From: Streptomyces longisporoflavus
GTDB taxonomy: Bacteria; Actinomycetota; Actinomycetes; Streptomycetales; Streptomycetaceae
DNA length: 64,000 nucleotides
Assembly: GCF_014649775.1 (NCBI RefSeq)
Contig: NZ_BMTR01000015.1
Coordinates: 170,905-234,904, forward strand
Direction: 5' to 3'
This document shows positions 8,976 to 17,101 of this stretch, in pieces. How positions within the stretch are numbered: the first letter of the stretch is position 1; each line of letters begins with the position of its first letter. A program made the position numbers and the translations under genes. The notes beneath the pieces are model-generated. The model searched no databases. It was not told the origin of the DNA and was given only the letters and a program-made list of their open reading frames with translations.

Positions 8976-9117
8976 CGTCACGGACTTCGGGGCGTCACGG
9001 ACTTCGGGACTCCTCGTACGATAGACCTCGTAGTACGGCAGATGTCAAACTACGATGGCTCTCGTACTATGGAGGCCTTCGAGAAGACGTGAAGCCCCGA
9101 AAGACGTGAAGCCCCGA
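8976..9117. repeat. paired direct repeats in the OYE/ArsR divergent leader
   Basis: CGTCACGGACTTCGGG occurs at 8976-8991 and again at 8993-9008. On the other side, GACGTGAAGCCCCGA occurs twice in tandem within 9085-9117. Read from each gene's own strand, both leaders carry a doubled CGTGA-x-GCCCCGA-like element, a mirrored arrangement around the operator region. Confidence 0.6.
9014..9066. promoter_or_regulatory. cluster of TCGTA/TACGA operator half-sites
   Basis: Between the oxidoreductase and arsR starts lie TCGTACGA (9014-9021, perfect palindrome), TCGTA (9028-9032), TACGA (9051-9055) and TCGTA (9062-9066). The cluster is in the only AT-richer part of the intergenic region. ArsR-family dimers bind inverted repeats of this kind, so it is the likely operator for the divergent pair. 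Confidence 0.55.
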
Positions 9118-9132
9118 CGAAGTGGAGCCGTC

Positions 9133-9498
9133 ATGACCACCGCCGCACCGAGCAGCACCCGCGCGCTCGATCACCCGACGCGAGCGGAGATCCGGCTCGA
9201 GGGCGTGCTCCACGCGCTGTCGGACCCGATGCGACTGCGGGTCGTGCGGCAGCTGGCCGCGGACGATGCGGGACTCGGCGGGCTCTCCTGCTCGCAGATC
9301 GACCTGCCCGTCACGAAGTCCACGAGCACGCACCACTTCAGGGTGCTGCGCGAGAGCGGCGTGATCCAGCAGATCTACCGCGGCACGGCCAAGCTGAACG
9401 GCTTGCGCAGGGATGATCTGGAGGCGCTGTTCCCGGGGCTCCTGGACACGGTCCTCACCGCGGCAACGGCACAAGCGGAACGAGTGAGCGCCCCGTAG
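9133..9498 (+). CDS. ArsR-family winged-helix repressor
   Basis: About 121 residues from ATG 9133, with GGAG six bases upstream. The winged helix is clear: LEGVLHALSDPMRLRVVRQLA, the recognition region SCSQIDLPVTKSTSTHHFRVLRESG cut by its turn, and the wing IQQIYRGTAKLNGLRRDDLEALFPGLL. No metal-binding ELCVCDL box is seen in the recognition helix, so it is not a classical arsenic or cadmium sensor. It belongs to the group found divergent from flavin oxidoreductases, where ligand or redox sensing is likely. It probably represses itself and the OYE gene. Confidence 0.88.
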   Translation: MTTAAPSSTRALDHPTRAEIRLEGVLHALSDPMRLRVVRQLAADDAGLGGLSCSQIDLPVTKSTSTHHFRVLRESGVIQQIYRGTAKLNGLRRDDLEALFPGLLDTVLTAATAQAERVSAP

Positions 9499-9502
9499 GA
9501 CG

Positions 9503-9543
9503 GCCCCGTAAGGGGCGCGGGGAACTGCGCGACAAGCCCCCGC
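9503..9543. repeat. Streptomyces interspersed intergenic element with hairpin
   Basis: The stretch contains GGCCCC-GTAA-GGGGC followed by GCGGGGAACTGCGCGACAAG. I recognise this as a very common intergenic sequence in Streptomyces genomes. The first part forms a hairpin just after the arsR stop and before the convergent reductase stop, so it may terminate both. Confidence 0.6.
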
Positions 9544-9559
9544 GAAGCCGCAGGCAGAA

Positions 9560-10921
9560 CTACGCCCCCGACTCCCCGCTCAAGCCCCGCGCAGCGTCCC
9601 GCAGCCCCGGCCAGTCCGGGATCTTCACGGGCCCGCGGCCCAGCGAGAGGCCGAGCGCCGCCTCCGCCCGCTCGATCGCAAGCCAGCCCTGCCACTCGAC
9701 GGGCCGCAGCCCTGCCGCGCGGAGAGCGGCCAGCGGATCTTCCGGAACCCCTCTCCGCACGAGAGCCGGCGCGTCGTCGAGCAGGGAGAGCACCGTCTCC
9801 TTGGCGCACGGACGGTTGGTCCCGATGACGCCGGTCGGACCCCGCTTGATCCAGCCCGCCACATACTCGCCGGGTGACGCGGCGCCCTCCCGCAGCACCC
9901 GCCCCGCCGCATGCGGCACCGTGCCGAGCGCGGGGTCGAACGGCAGCCCGTCGATGGGGACCCCGCGATAGCCGACCGAGCGCAGGACCAGCTGCCCCGC
10001 GATGTCCTCGTACTGCCCGGAACCCGTCACGCCGCCGTGCCCGTCCGGCAGCGTCCGCTCGAACCGCACCCCGCCGACCCGCCCCGCGGCCTCCGTCACG
10101 GCCACCGGACGCAGGAAGAAGCGGAGCCGGATGCTGCGCGGCAGGTGCTGCGCCGGGCGCTCGGCCCAGGCCCGCATCACCTCGATGTTGCGGCGCCCCG
10201 CCGCGGGCAGTCCGGAGGGATCGGCGTACGCGGGATCGAGCGCCAACTCGGCCGGGTCCACGATCACTTCGGTGTCCGGCAGCGAGCCGAGCTCGCGCAG
10301 CTCCTTGGTGGTGAAGCGCGCCTGCGAAGGACCGCGCCGCCCCACCATGTGGACCTCGCGCACCCGGCTCCCGGCGAGCACGCCGAGCGCCTCCTGCGGC
10401 ATGTCGGTGGGCTGCAGCTCGGCCACGCCGCGGGCCAGCATCCGGGCGACGTCCACGGCGACGTTCCCGACGCCGATGACGACGGCGGACTCCACGCCTG
10501 CCACGAAGCCGTCGGCCGTCGCGTCCGGGTGCGCGCTGTACCAGGAGACGAACTCCGTGGCCGAATGGCTTCCCGGCAGGTCCTCGCCCGGCACGCCCAG
10601 CTTGCGGTCCGCCGCCGCGCCCACGCAGTAGACCACCGCGTGGTAGTGATCGAGCAGGCGCGCGGCGGGGAGCCCGCCGGGGCCGATCTCGATGCCGCCG
10701 AGAAAGCGGACATTCTCGTGCTCCAGGACCGAACGCAGGTTGTTCTGGAGGGACTTGATCTTCTCGTGGTCCGGCGCGACACCGTAACGGACGAGGCCGT
10801 ACGGGCAGGGCAGGCGGTCGATGACATCGACGCGCACCCCCGGCACGCGGTCCTGCTGGACGAGGGACTGCGCGGTGTAGACCCCGCTCGGTCCCGATCC
10901 GACGACGGCGACCTGCAGCAC
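9560..10921 (-). CDS. FprA-like ferredoxin/adrenodoxin-NADP+ reductase
   Basis: 453 residues, typical for the adrenodoxin-reductase family. The FAD-binding Rossmann motif GSGPSGVYTA lies at residues 8-17. CPYGLVRYGVAPDHEKIKS is a diagnostic family block. The NADP site contains VIGVGNVAVDVARML and the basic HMVGRRGPSQARFT segment. The C-terminal GWIKRGPTGVIGTNRPCAKETV is again diagnostic. The enzyme passes electrons from NADPH to ferredoxin, often for cytochromes P450 or biosynthetic oxygenases. No ferredoxin or P450 gene is in this window. The start at 10921 gives the normal N-terminus (MLQVAVVGSG). Confidence 0.93.
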   Translation of the reverse strand: MLQVAVVGSGPSGVYTAQSLVQQDRVPGVRVDVIDRLPCPYGLVRYGVAPDHEKIKSLQNNLRSVLEHENVRFLGGIEIGPGGLPAARLLDHYHAVVYCVGAAADRKLGVPGEDLPGSHSATEFVSWYSAHPDATADGFVAGVESAVVIGVGNVAVDVARMLARGVAELQPTDMPQEALGVLAGSRVREVHMVGRRGPSQARFTTKELRELGSLPDTEVIVDPAELALDPAYADPSGLPAAGRRNIEVMRAWAERPAQHLPRSIRLRFFLRPVAVTEAAGRVGGVRFERTLPDGHGGVTGSGQYEDIAGQLVLRSVGYRGVPIDGLPFDPALGTVPHAAGRVLREGAASPGEYVAGWIKRGPTGVIGTNRPCAKETVLSLLDDAPALVRRGVPEDPLAALRAAGLRPVEWQGWLAIERAEAALGLSLGRGPVKIPDWPGLRDAARGLSGESGA

Positions 10922-11464
10922 GGCGGTGCTCCTTCCGCGAGGCGACCTCGGGGGATGAATTCAGCATCGCACCCGCGTGCGCCGAGGGGGAGATGCGGTG
11001 CGGGGCGCGTTGATCCGGGCCCCCGCTCCAGGCCCGCCCGACACGCTCCGGGACCGGCCTGCGCCCCCAGGGTCGCGGCGGGGGCTTGTGCGGCGCCTGT
11101 GCCGCAGCGGGGCCTCCCTGGGAGGCCCCGGAGGCGCTGTACGGACAGGATGCCGGCTACCGGCCCTCCCGGCGTATGGCGGCCCGGGGGGGACGGCAGG
11201 GCTGAGGGGCGCGCCGTGGTGCTTACCGCGCCGGGGCGGGTGTGTTACCGGGGGCCGTGGGTGGCTCGGGCTCGTTCCCGCTGCCGGGGGCGCGGGCGCC
11301 CTGCCAGTCTGCCGCGACCGCCGCGTGGGCCGTGCCGGGGCGCTCACCGTGCCCGGGCGGGTGCCCGGGCGGGGGCGTTGCCGGCCGTTGCCGCGGGGCG
11401 CTCGGGCTCATCTCCGCCGGTCGGGATGTGGGCGCCCCGCCCGCCGCGACGGCCCCCGCGGCGC
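10922..11464. other. 540-bp intergenic region without a supported gene
   Basis: Extremely GC-rich. Open frames exist on both strands but are of mixed composition and resemble nothing known. The half nearest the LysR gene is occupied by the degenerate 121-bp tandem repeat described separately. GGGGCCTCC-CTG-GGAGGCCCC near 11109-11130 forms a 9-bp-stem hairpin that could insulate the reductase promoter. Confidence 0.6.
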
Positions 11465-11485
11465 TCACCGTGCCCGGGCGGGTGT
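11220..11485. repeat. degenerate ~121-bp tandem repeat running into the LysR 3' end
   Basis: Three copies of a block starting GCT(C/T)ACCG(T/C)GCC(C/G)GGGCGGGTG begin near 11221, 11341 and 11462, about 121 bp apart. Copies 1 and 2 also share the inner GCTCGGGCTC and GCCGCGAC-type segments. The third copy is the last codons of the LysR gene, so the array looks like repeated, decayed duplication of that 3' end. Confidence 0.65.
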
Positions 11486-12403
11486 CCACGTCAGGGTGTC
11501 GCCGTGATCCGGCCTGGTGGCGCGGAGGTGGTCCCGTAGCGCGGTGAGCGCGGGATGCGGATTGTCGCGGTGCCAGATCAGGCAGTGCGGATAGACCGGC
11601 ATCGGATCGTGCACCGCGATGCGCCGCAGGTCGTCGTCGGCGGGCCAGACGAGACGGGTCAGCTCGCCGACGAGCGTCGCGAGATCCGGGGAGCCGGCGA
11701 TCGTGTCCAGGAGCGGCTCGGTGCCGAAGGCGGGCCCCGTCGCCTCGATGGTGAGCCCGAAGGCGGCGGCGAGATCCTCGTAGTAGGCGGCCCACTCGGT
11801 CCCGGCGACGAGGCCGGGCATCCAGATCCTGTGCCCGGTCAGCTGCGCGGGAGTGACCGCGCGGGCGGCCGCGAGCGGGTGGGCGGGACCGACGAGGAGC
11901 TGGACGGGCTCGTCGAACACCCGGACGGCCTCGATGCCGTCGGGCAGCTCCCCCGCGGGCAGGGTGAGGGCGCGGAAGGACGCGTCGATGCTGCCCGACC
12001 GGACGGCGGAGAGCGCCGCGTCGGCGTCGAAGAGCGTCACGACGTCGAGATCGGTGCCGGGATGCGCCCTGGAGAAGCCGCTCAGCAGCCCCGCGGGCGC
12101 GAGCCGCCGCCCGATCACGTCGACGCGCAGCGCACGGCGGCCGGGCCGTACCGACGCCGCCGCCCGCTGCTCGGCCCGCAGGAGTTCCCGGGCGTGGGGC
12201 AGGAACGCCTGCCCGTCGACGGTGAGCCCGGCCCCGCGCGCGGTGCGGGTGAACAGCCGCACCCCGAGCTCCTTCTCCAGCGCGGCGACCCGCTTGGAGA
12301 CGGCCTGCTGGGTCACCCCGAGCGCGGCGGCGGCCTCCCGGAACTGTCCGGCGTCCGTGACGGCGACGAAGGTGCGCACGGCTTGGAGATCCACGCGGGC
12401 CAT
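11465..12403 (-). CDS. LysR-family transcriptional regulator
   Basis: 312 residues. The N-terminal winged HTH is at residues 1-62 (VDLQAVRTFVAVTDAGQF; AAAALGVTQQAVSKRVAALE; GVRLFTRTARG). The effector-binding domain occupies residues 85-300 (LRVDVIGRRLAPAGLLSGF; GHRIWMPG). It diverges from an MFS transporter, and a perfect 8-3-8 palindrome starts 8 bp before its ATG. LysR proteins usually repress themselves and activate the divergent gene in response to a small molecule, so the transporter is the expected target. The C-terminus reads ARAR and is encoded by the last copy of the downstream tandem repeat, so its tail may have been altered by duplication. Confidence 0.92.
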   Translation of the reverse strand: MARVDLQAVRTFVAVTDAGQFREAAAALGVTQQAVSKRVAALEKELGVRLFTRTARGAGLTVDGQAFLPHARELLRAEQRAAASVRPGRRALRVDVIGRRLAPAGLLSGFSRAHPGTDLDVVTLFDADAALSAVRSGSIDASFRALTLPAGELPDGIEAVRVFDEPVQLLVGPAHPLAAARAVTPAQLTGHRIWMPGLVAGTEWAAYYEDLAAAFGLTIEATGPAFGTEPLLDTIAGSPDLATLVGELTRLVWPADDDLRRIAVHDPMPVYPHCLIWHRDNPHPALTALRDHLRATRPDHGDTLTWTPARAR

Positions 12404-12410
12404 CCTAGAA

Positions 12411-12429
12411 GTACAACCGCTGGTTGTAC
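12411..12429. promoter_or_regulatory. LysR operator, perfect 19-bp palindrome
   Basis: GTACAACCGCTGGTTGTAC: arms GTACAACC and GGTTGTAC around GCT. It contains the T-N11-A geometry used by LysR proteins and lies between the divergent lysR (start 12403) and MFS (start 12539) genes. Confidence 0.75.
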
Positions 12430-12538
12430 GAGCACCCGCCGCGGTTGTTTGACCTGCGGGACCGTCGCCGGTTTGGATGCCGCAGGCCGCAAAGAGGCTG
12501 CTCGGACGGGGCGGCGAAAACGTAATGGGGGCATCGGC

Positions 12539-13792
12539 GTGGAAGCCAGGAGGCCCCTCGGGCGGCAGTTCGGATGGCTGTGGGCGGCCTACGCGGTCAG
12601 CGCGTTCGGCACGCGGCTCGCCTTCGACGCGTTCCCCTTGATCGCGATCCTCGCCCTGGACGCGGGCCCGGCACAGGTGTCGGTCCTCGCGGCGGCGGGG
12701 GTCGCGGTCGGTGCGGTGGTCGCGGTGCCGCTCGGGCCGTGGGTGGAGTTCCGCCGCAAGCGGGTGGTGATGATCGCGACGGACCTGATCCGGTGCGCGG
12801 CACTGCTCAGCATCCCCGCCGCGTACGCCTTCGGCCTGCTCGGCTTCGGGCAGCTCCTTGCCGTGGCCGTCGTCGTCGGCGCCGCCGACATCACCTTCAC
12901 GGCGGCGAGCGGCGCATGCCTCAAGGCGCTCGTACGGCCGCAGGACCTGCTCGTCGCCAACGGCCGCCTGGAGTCCACGAATTGGACGGCCCTGGTGCTG
13001 GGGCCTCCCCTCGGCGGGGCGGCGATCGGGCTCTTCGGGCCGGTGATGACGGTGGTGGCCGACGCGGTCAGCTATCTGCTCTCGGCCCTGGGCATCCGCG
13101 CGATCGGCGGCAAGGAGTCGCACCCCGTGCGCACCGCGCCGCCCGCCAGGTTCCGGGCGCGCGACCTGCTCGACGGATGGCGGTACATCCTGGCGGGCCC
13201 CGTGCTGCGCCCGTTGTTCTTCAACACGCTCCTCAACAACGGTCTGATCATGGCGACGTCGCCGCTTCTGATCGTCCTGATGGTCGGTGAACTCGGCTTC
13301 GCCCCCTGGCAGTACGGCCTGGCCTTCGCCGCGCCCTGCGTCGGCGGTCTGATCGGCTCGCGGCTCGCCCGGCCGCTCGTCGAACGCTTCGGCCGGCACC
13401 GGGTGCTGCTGACCGCGGGGACGCTGCGGGCGTGCTGGCTCTCCGGCCTGGCCTTCATCGGCCCCGGGGTCGCCGGGCTCGTCCTGGTCGTGGTGGTCGA
13501 GTTCGGCCTGATCACCTGCTCGGGCGTGTTCAATCCGGTGTTCGCCACCTACCGGCTCGACCACACCCCGGCGGACCGCGTCGCCCGTACCCTCTCGGCG
13601 TGGTCGGTCACCAGCAAGCTCAGCATCGCGGCCATGACCGGTCTCTGGGGCCTGCTGGCCGCCGTCACGGGCCCGCGCACCGCGATAGGCATCGCCGGCG
13701 CCCTCCTCCTGGCCACACCGCTGCTCCTACCGCGCCGCGACCACGCCCCACACGAAGACCGGGACGTAACCGCCGCCCAGAGCCAGACCTGA
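12539..13792 (+). CDS. MFS transporter, exporter type
   Basis: About 417 residues with roughly 12 hydrophobic segments. It starts at GTG 12539 with GGGG upstream. The first segments (FGWLWAAYAVSAFGTRLAFDAFPLIAILAL) and the cytosolic loop EFRRKRVVMIATDLIR match the MFS_3 / EntS-like exporter group that includes many drug and siderophore exporters of actinomycetes. A weak second-half motif (RPLVERFGRHRVLL) mirrors the first-half loop. The tail is Pro/His/Asp-rich. Divergent from the LysR regulator and sharing its palindrome, it is probably induced by its own substrate. Export of a small molecule or antibiotic is an inference. Confidence 0.88.
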   Translation: MEARRPLGRQFGWLWAAYAVSAFGTRLAFDAFPLIAILALDAGPAQVSVLAAAGVAVGAVVAVPLGPWVEFRRKRVVMIATDLIRCAALLSIPAAYAFGLLGFGQLLAVAVVVGAADITFTAASGACLKALVRPQDLLVANGRLESTNWTALVLGPPLGGAAIGLFGPVMTVVADAVSYLLSALGIRAIGGKESHPVRTAPPARFRARDLLDGWRYILAGPVLRPLFFNTLLNNGLIMATSPLLIVLMVGELGFAPWQYGLAFAAPCVGGLIGSRLARPLVERFGRHRVLLTAGTLRACWLSGLAFIGPGVAGLVLVVVVEFGLITCSGVFNPVFATYRLDHTPADRVARTLSAWSVTSKLSIAAMTGLWGLLAAVTGPRTAIGIAGALLLATPLLLPRRDHAPHEDRDVTAAQSQT

Positions 13793-13858
13793 GGCCCCGT
13801 ACCCCCGCGCCCGCGTGCCCCGCACGCCCACGCCCCCAGAGCCTTTCAGGCCGCCCCC

Positions 13859-14512
13859 TCACATCTCGCGCATCCGCGTGATCTCCGCCGTCTGCTGTGC
13901 CACCACGTCGTTCGCCATCTCCTCGACCTGGATGTTGTTGCCGTCGGAGAGCAGGTCCGTCGCCATCGTGATCGCGCCGTTGTGGTGCGTGATCATCAGC
14001 TTCAGGAAGAGTTCGTCGAACGTCTTGCCCTTCGCGGCGCGCAACTGCTTCAGCTGCCCCTCCGTCGCCATGCCCGGCATCGTCCCGTGGTCGTGCCCGC
14101 CCTGCTTCTTCGGGCCGCCGTGGCTCTTGAGCCAGCCCTTCATGGCGCCGATCTCCGGGCGCTGCGCAGCAGCGATGCGGTCGGCGAGGCGCTTGACCTT
14201 GGTGGACTCGGCCCGCTTGGGGGCGAGTTCGGTCATCGTCAGGGCCTGGCCGTGGTGCTCGATCATCATCTGGGTGTAGGTGAAGTCCGCCGAGTTGGGG
14301 GAGTCGTCGTCGGTTCTCTTCTTGGCCGCGTCCTCGGCGGACATGGTCGCCGCGGTCTCACCCGGCTTGCCCGGAGCGATCACGGAGGGGCCGGTCGCGG
14401 CCTTCTTCTCCGGCTTAGAACCGGAATCGGAGCCTCCTGAGTCACAGGCGCCGAGCGCGAGAACGGCGGCCGTGAGGAACACGGCGACGGCGGGCGTACG
14501 ACGGTGGTGCAC
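13859..14512 (-). CDS. DUF305 family lipoprotein
   Basis: 217 residues. The signal peptide ends in the lipobox LGAC with Cys23. A Ser/Gly/Lys linker follows. The DUF305 domain spans about residues 70-215 with its duplicated His motif: MMIEHHGQALTM and MITHHNGAITMA, plus a His-rich loop (GGHDHGTMPGM) that also has Met residues. DUF305 is a ferritin-like helical family often linked to copper and other metals. The protein is extracytoplasmic. It diverges from the LVIVD-repeat gene, an arrangement I have seen in Streptomyces. It converges with the MFS gene, 66 bp apart. Confidence 0.92.
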   Translation of the reverse strand: MHHRRTPAVAVFLTAAVLALGACDSGGSDSGSKPEKKAATGPSVIAPGKPGETAATMSAEDAAKKRTDDDSPNSADFTYTQMMIEHHGQALTMTELAPKRAESTKVKRLADRIAAAQRPEIGAMKGWLKSHGGPKKQGGHDHGTMPGMATEGQLKQLRAAKGKTFDELFLKLMITHHNGAITMATDLLSDGNNIQVEEMANDVVAQQTAEITRMREM

Positions 14513-14610
14513 GGCTGCCTCCTGTGGCGCGCGGGAGAGTTGAGGACCGTCCTAGCACGCTTACGAGCGTGATTGATCAAAAACTTTCATTACAGGTGCG
14601 TTGCCATCTG

Positions 14611-14638
14611 TTGATCTGTGCATGAGGAGCACGATACT
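14611..14638 (+). promoter_or_regulatory. sigma-70-like promoter for the LVIVD gene
   Basis: TTGATC (14611-14616) and GATACT (14633-14638) with 16-bp spacing, in an AT-rich intergenic stretch. The predicted transcription start is about 45 bases before the GTG at 14689. Confidence 0.45.
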
Positions 14639-14688
14639 GCGGGGTGTCGTGACCCGTTCAACTACGAACGGCGACTAGGGAGGACGCA

Positions 14689-16191
14689 GTGACCCTGTTG
14701 AACAACCCCCGAACACGGCGCAGACGCATCGGCGTCGGCGCGGCCGCGCTCGGTCTGATTGCCGCGCTGTTCAGTGCGGCGCCCGCCGGAGCGACGCCCG
14801 ACCCGGGCGACTCGCCGGCCGCGCCCAAGAGCGTGTCGAAGAGTGATGCCGCCGACGCGAAGGCGGCCATCAAGAGCGGTGAGATACCCGCGCCCGGCGA
14901 GATCGTGCACTCCGGCAACATCAAGCACCTCGCCAACATCCCCAAGGACGCGCTGCCGGGCACCAACTCCGACCTCGCGTTCCAGGGGAAGTACGCCTTC
15001 GCGGGCAACTACGACGGCTTCCGCATCTTCGACATCAGCAACCCGAAGAAGCCGCGAACCGTCTCGCAGGTCCTGTGCCCGGGTTCGCAGAACGACATCT
15101 CCGTCTCCGGCAACCTGCTCTTCCTCTCCACCGACTCCTCGCGCAGCGACAACTCCTGCAGCAGCACCTCGCAGCCCGCGACCGAGAAGTCCTCGTGGGA
15201 GGGCATGAAGGTCTTCGACATCAGCGACAAGTCGAACCCGAAGTACGTCTCCGCCGTCGAGACCGCCTGCGGCTCGCACACGCACACCCTGGTGCCGGAG
15301 AAGCGGAACGTCTACGTGTACGTCTCCTCGTACTCCCCGAGCGCGACGTTCCCGGACTGCCAGCCCCCGCACGACGGCATCTCCATCATCAAGGTGCCCC
15401 GCAAGGCCCCGCAGAAGGCCGCGGTCGTCGACTTCCCCGTCCTCTTCCCGGGTGAAGGCCCCGACGGCGGCGGCAACCCGGGCGGTCCCACCAACCCCGG
15501 CGTCTCCAAGACCACCGGCTGCCACGACATCACCGTGCTGCCCTCCGAGGACCTGGCCGCCGGCGCCTGCATGGGCGACGGCATCCTCTTCTCCATCAAG
15601 AACCCCGAGAAGCCCAAGGTCATCGACCAGGTCCAGGACAACAAGAACTTCGCGTTCTGGCACTCGGCGACCTTCAACCAGAAGGCCGACAAGATCGTCT
15701 TCACCGACGAGCTCGGCGGCGGCAGCGGCGCCACCTGCGACGCGGCCACCGGCCCGGAGCGCGGCGCCAACGGCATCTACGACGTCGTCGGCAAGGGCGA
15801 CAAGCGCAAGCTGGTCTTCAAGAGCTACTACAAGATCCCGCGCCACCAGGCCGCGACCGAGAACTGCGTCGCCCACAACGGCTCGCTCATCCCGGTCAAG
15901 GGCAAGGACCTGATGGTCCAGGCGTGGTACCAGGGCGGCGTCTCCGTCTGGGACTTCACCAACTCCTCGAAGCCGAAGGAGATCGGCTACTTCGAGCGCG
16001 GTCCTCTCAGCGCGGACACGCTCCAGCTCGGCGGCTCGTGGTCGGCGTACTACTACAACGGTTACGTCTACTCGAACGACATCGCCAAGGGCTTCGACGT
16101 CCTGAAGATCGACGACAAGCGGACCGACCCCGCCGAGCGGGTCCGCGTCCGTGAGCTCAACGTCCAGACCCAGCCGGACTACTTCGACTGA
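14689..16191 (+). CDS. secreted LVIVD-repeat beta-propeller protein
   Basis: 500 residues from GTG 14689, with GGGAGG close upstream. A long Sec-type signal (polybasic TRRRR, hydrophobic core, cleavage near APAGA at residue 36) exports it. The rest has repeated propeller blades with FDISNPKKPR, VFDISDKSNPK, IKNPEKPKV and WDFTNSSKPKEI, the LVIVD signature in which a strand leads into a D-x-S-x-P turn. Several Cys residues could form disulfides outside the cell. The ligand or activity is unknown. It is divergent from the DUF305 lipoprotein, suggesting a shared extracytoplasmic role. The last codons and stop lie in an 18-bp tandem repeat. Confidence 0.9.
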   Translation: MTLLNNPRTRRRRIGVGAAALGLIAALFSAAPAGATPDPGDSPAAPKSVSKSDAADAKAAIKSGEIPAPGEIVHSGNIKHLANIPKDALPGTNSDLAFQGKYAFAGNYDGFRIFDISNPKKPRTVSQVLCPGSQNDISVSGNLLFLSTDSSRSDNSCSSTSQPATEKSSWEGMKVFDISDKSNPKYVSAVETACGSHTHTLVPEKRNVYVYVSSYSPSATFPDCQPPHDGISIIKVPRKAPQKAAVVDFPVLFPGEGPDGGGNPGGPTNPGVSKTTGCHDITVLPSEDLAAGACMGDGILFSIKNPEKPKVIDQVQDNKNFAFWHSATFNQKADKIVFTDELGGGSGATCDAATGPERGANGIYDVVGKGDKRKLVFKSYYKIPRHQAATENCVAHNGSLIPVKGKDLMVQAWYQGGVSVWDFTNSSKPKEIGYFERGPLSADTLQLGGSWSAYYYNGYVYSNDIAKGFDVLKIDDKRTDPAERVRVRELNVQTQPDYFD

Positions 16192-16245
16192 CCGGACTAC
16201 TCCGGCTCACCGGACCAGTCCGGCTGACCGGACTGTTCCGACCGG
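16174..16245. repeat. 18-bp tandem repeat across two convergent stop codons
   Basis: Four units (16174-16191, 16192-16209, 16210-16227, 16228-16245) share CCGGAC-xxx-TCCGGCTGA. Unit 1 encodes the last residues and the stop of the LVIVD gene; units 1-4 encode the end of the TetR gene on the other strand. CCGGAC-CA-GTCCGG in unit 3 is a perfect hairpin and may terminate both genes. Confidence 0.85.
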
Positions 16246-16913
16246 GTGGACCGCCGGTCGGACCGCGTCTCCTGCGCGGCCTGATCGTCCACTCGCTGAT
16301 GCGTCCCGCCGGGCGGCTCGTCGCCCGGCGGGACCCCCAGTTCCCACGCGAGCCCGTACCGCTGGAACAGCTCGGCCCGCAGCGCGCCCGGCGGCATCGG
16401 CGCCCCCGGCAGGAGCACCGCGAAGACCGCGCCCATCAGCAGCGCGCGCAGCAGCGGATAGTCGGTGTCCACATCGAGCGACCCATGCCGTACGACGGTG
16501 TCGCGGAGCAGTTCGGCGAGGTGCTGCTGCTCCGGGCAGCGCACGAATCCGTCCGCCTGCAAGATCCCCGCCATGTGCGTGCGCATGAGGAGGGGCTGCT
16601 CTCTGGCGAGGCCCAGGATCGCGTCGATGGCACGGGCCAGGCGCTCCTCGCCGTCGGCGGTGCGCGGCTCCCGTTCCAGTGCGCTCTCCACCGTGCGGTG
16701 CATCAGGCGGTGCACCGCCGATTGCAGGAGCTGCCGCTTGCCGGGGAAGTAGTACGAGACGAGGCCGCGGGCCGAGCCCGCGCGGTCGGCGATGTCGCCG
16801 AGTGTCGTCGCCTCGTAGCCCCGCTCGCCGACGAGGTCGACCGTGGCCTGCAGGAGCCGTTCCCTGGAACGTCTTCGCAACTCTTCATTGACCGATGCGC
16901 TACGCGGGGACAT
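16197..16913 (-). CDS. TetR-family transcriptional regulator
   Basis: 238 residues. The N-terminal HTH is clear at residues 12-60 (RRRSRERLLQATVDLVGERGYEATT, then LGDIADRAGSARGLVSYYF and PGKRQLL, broken here for length). The ligand domain is helical to about residue 190 and contains a Pro-rich patch (LLPGAPMPPGA). The C-terminal 45 residues are polar and repetitive (RSDRRSTRSEQSGQPDWSGEPE, two parts) and are encoded by the 18-bp tandem repeat. Its start is 5' of the DUF2630 gene with a 188-bp divergent gap. No target is obvious; self-regulation is likely. Confidence 0.88.
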   Translation of the reverse strand: MSPRSASVNEELRRRSRERLLQATVDLVGERGYEATTLGDIADRAGSARGLVSYYFPGKRQLLQSAVHRLMHRTVESALEREPRTADGEERLARAIDAILGLAREQPLLMRTHMAGILQADGFVRCPEQQHLAELLRDTVVRHGSLDVDTDYPLLRALLMGAVFAVLLPGAPMPPGALRAELFQRYGLAWELGVPPGDEPPGGTHQRVDDQAAQETRSDRRSTRSEQSGQPDWSGEPE

Positions 16914-17101
16914 CCTGTAACTCCTGCGTTGACTGGCTCCGAGCCAGTATACTCAGCGTGGCTCGGACCAAGACCCTCAGCGGGCATCTGGTCCGGTGCG
17001 ACCCGGGCAGGCAACACCGCGGGGGAGTGTTGCCTGCTCACGGGTGCCGATCGGCCGAACCCTCCTTACAGTGGGCCGGGGGGCCGAGGAGGCGTACTGA
17101 G

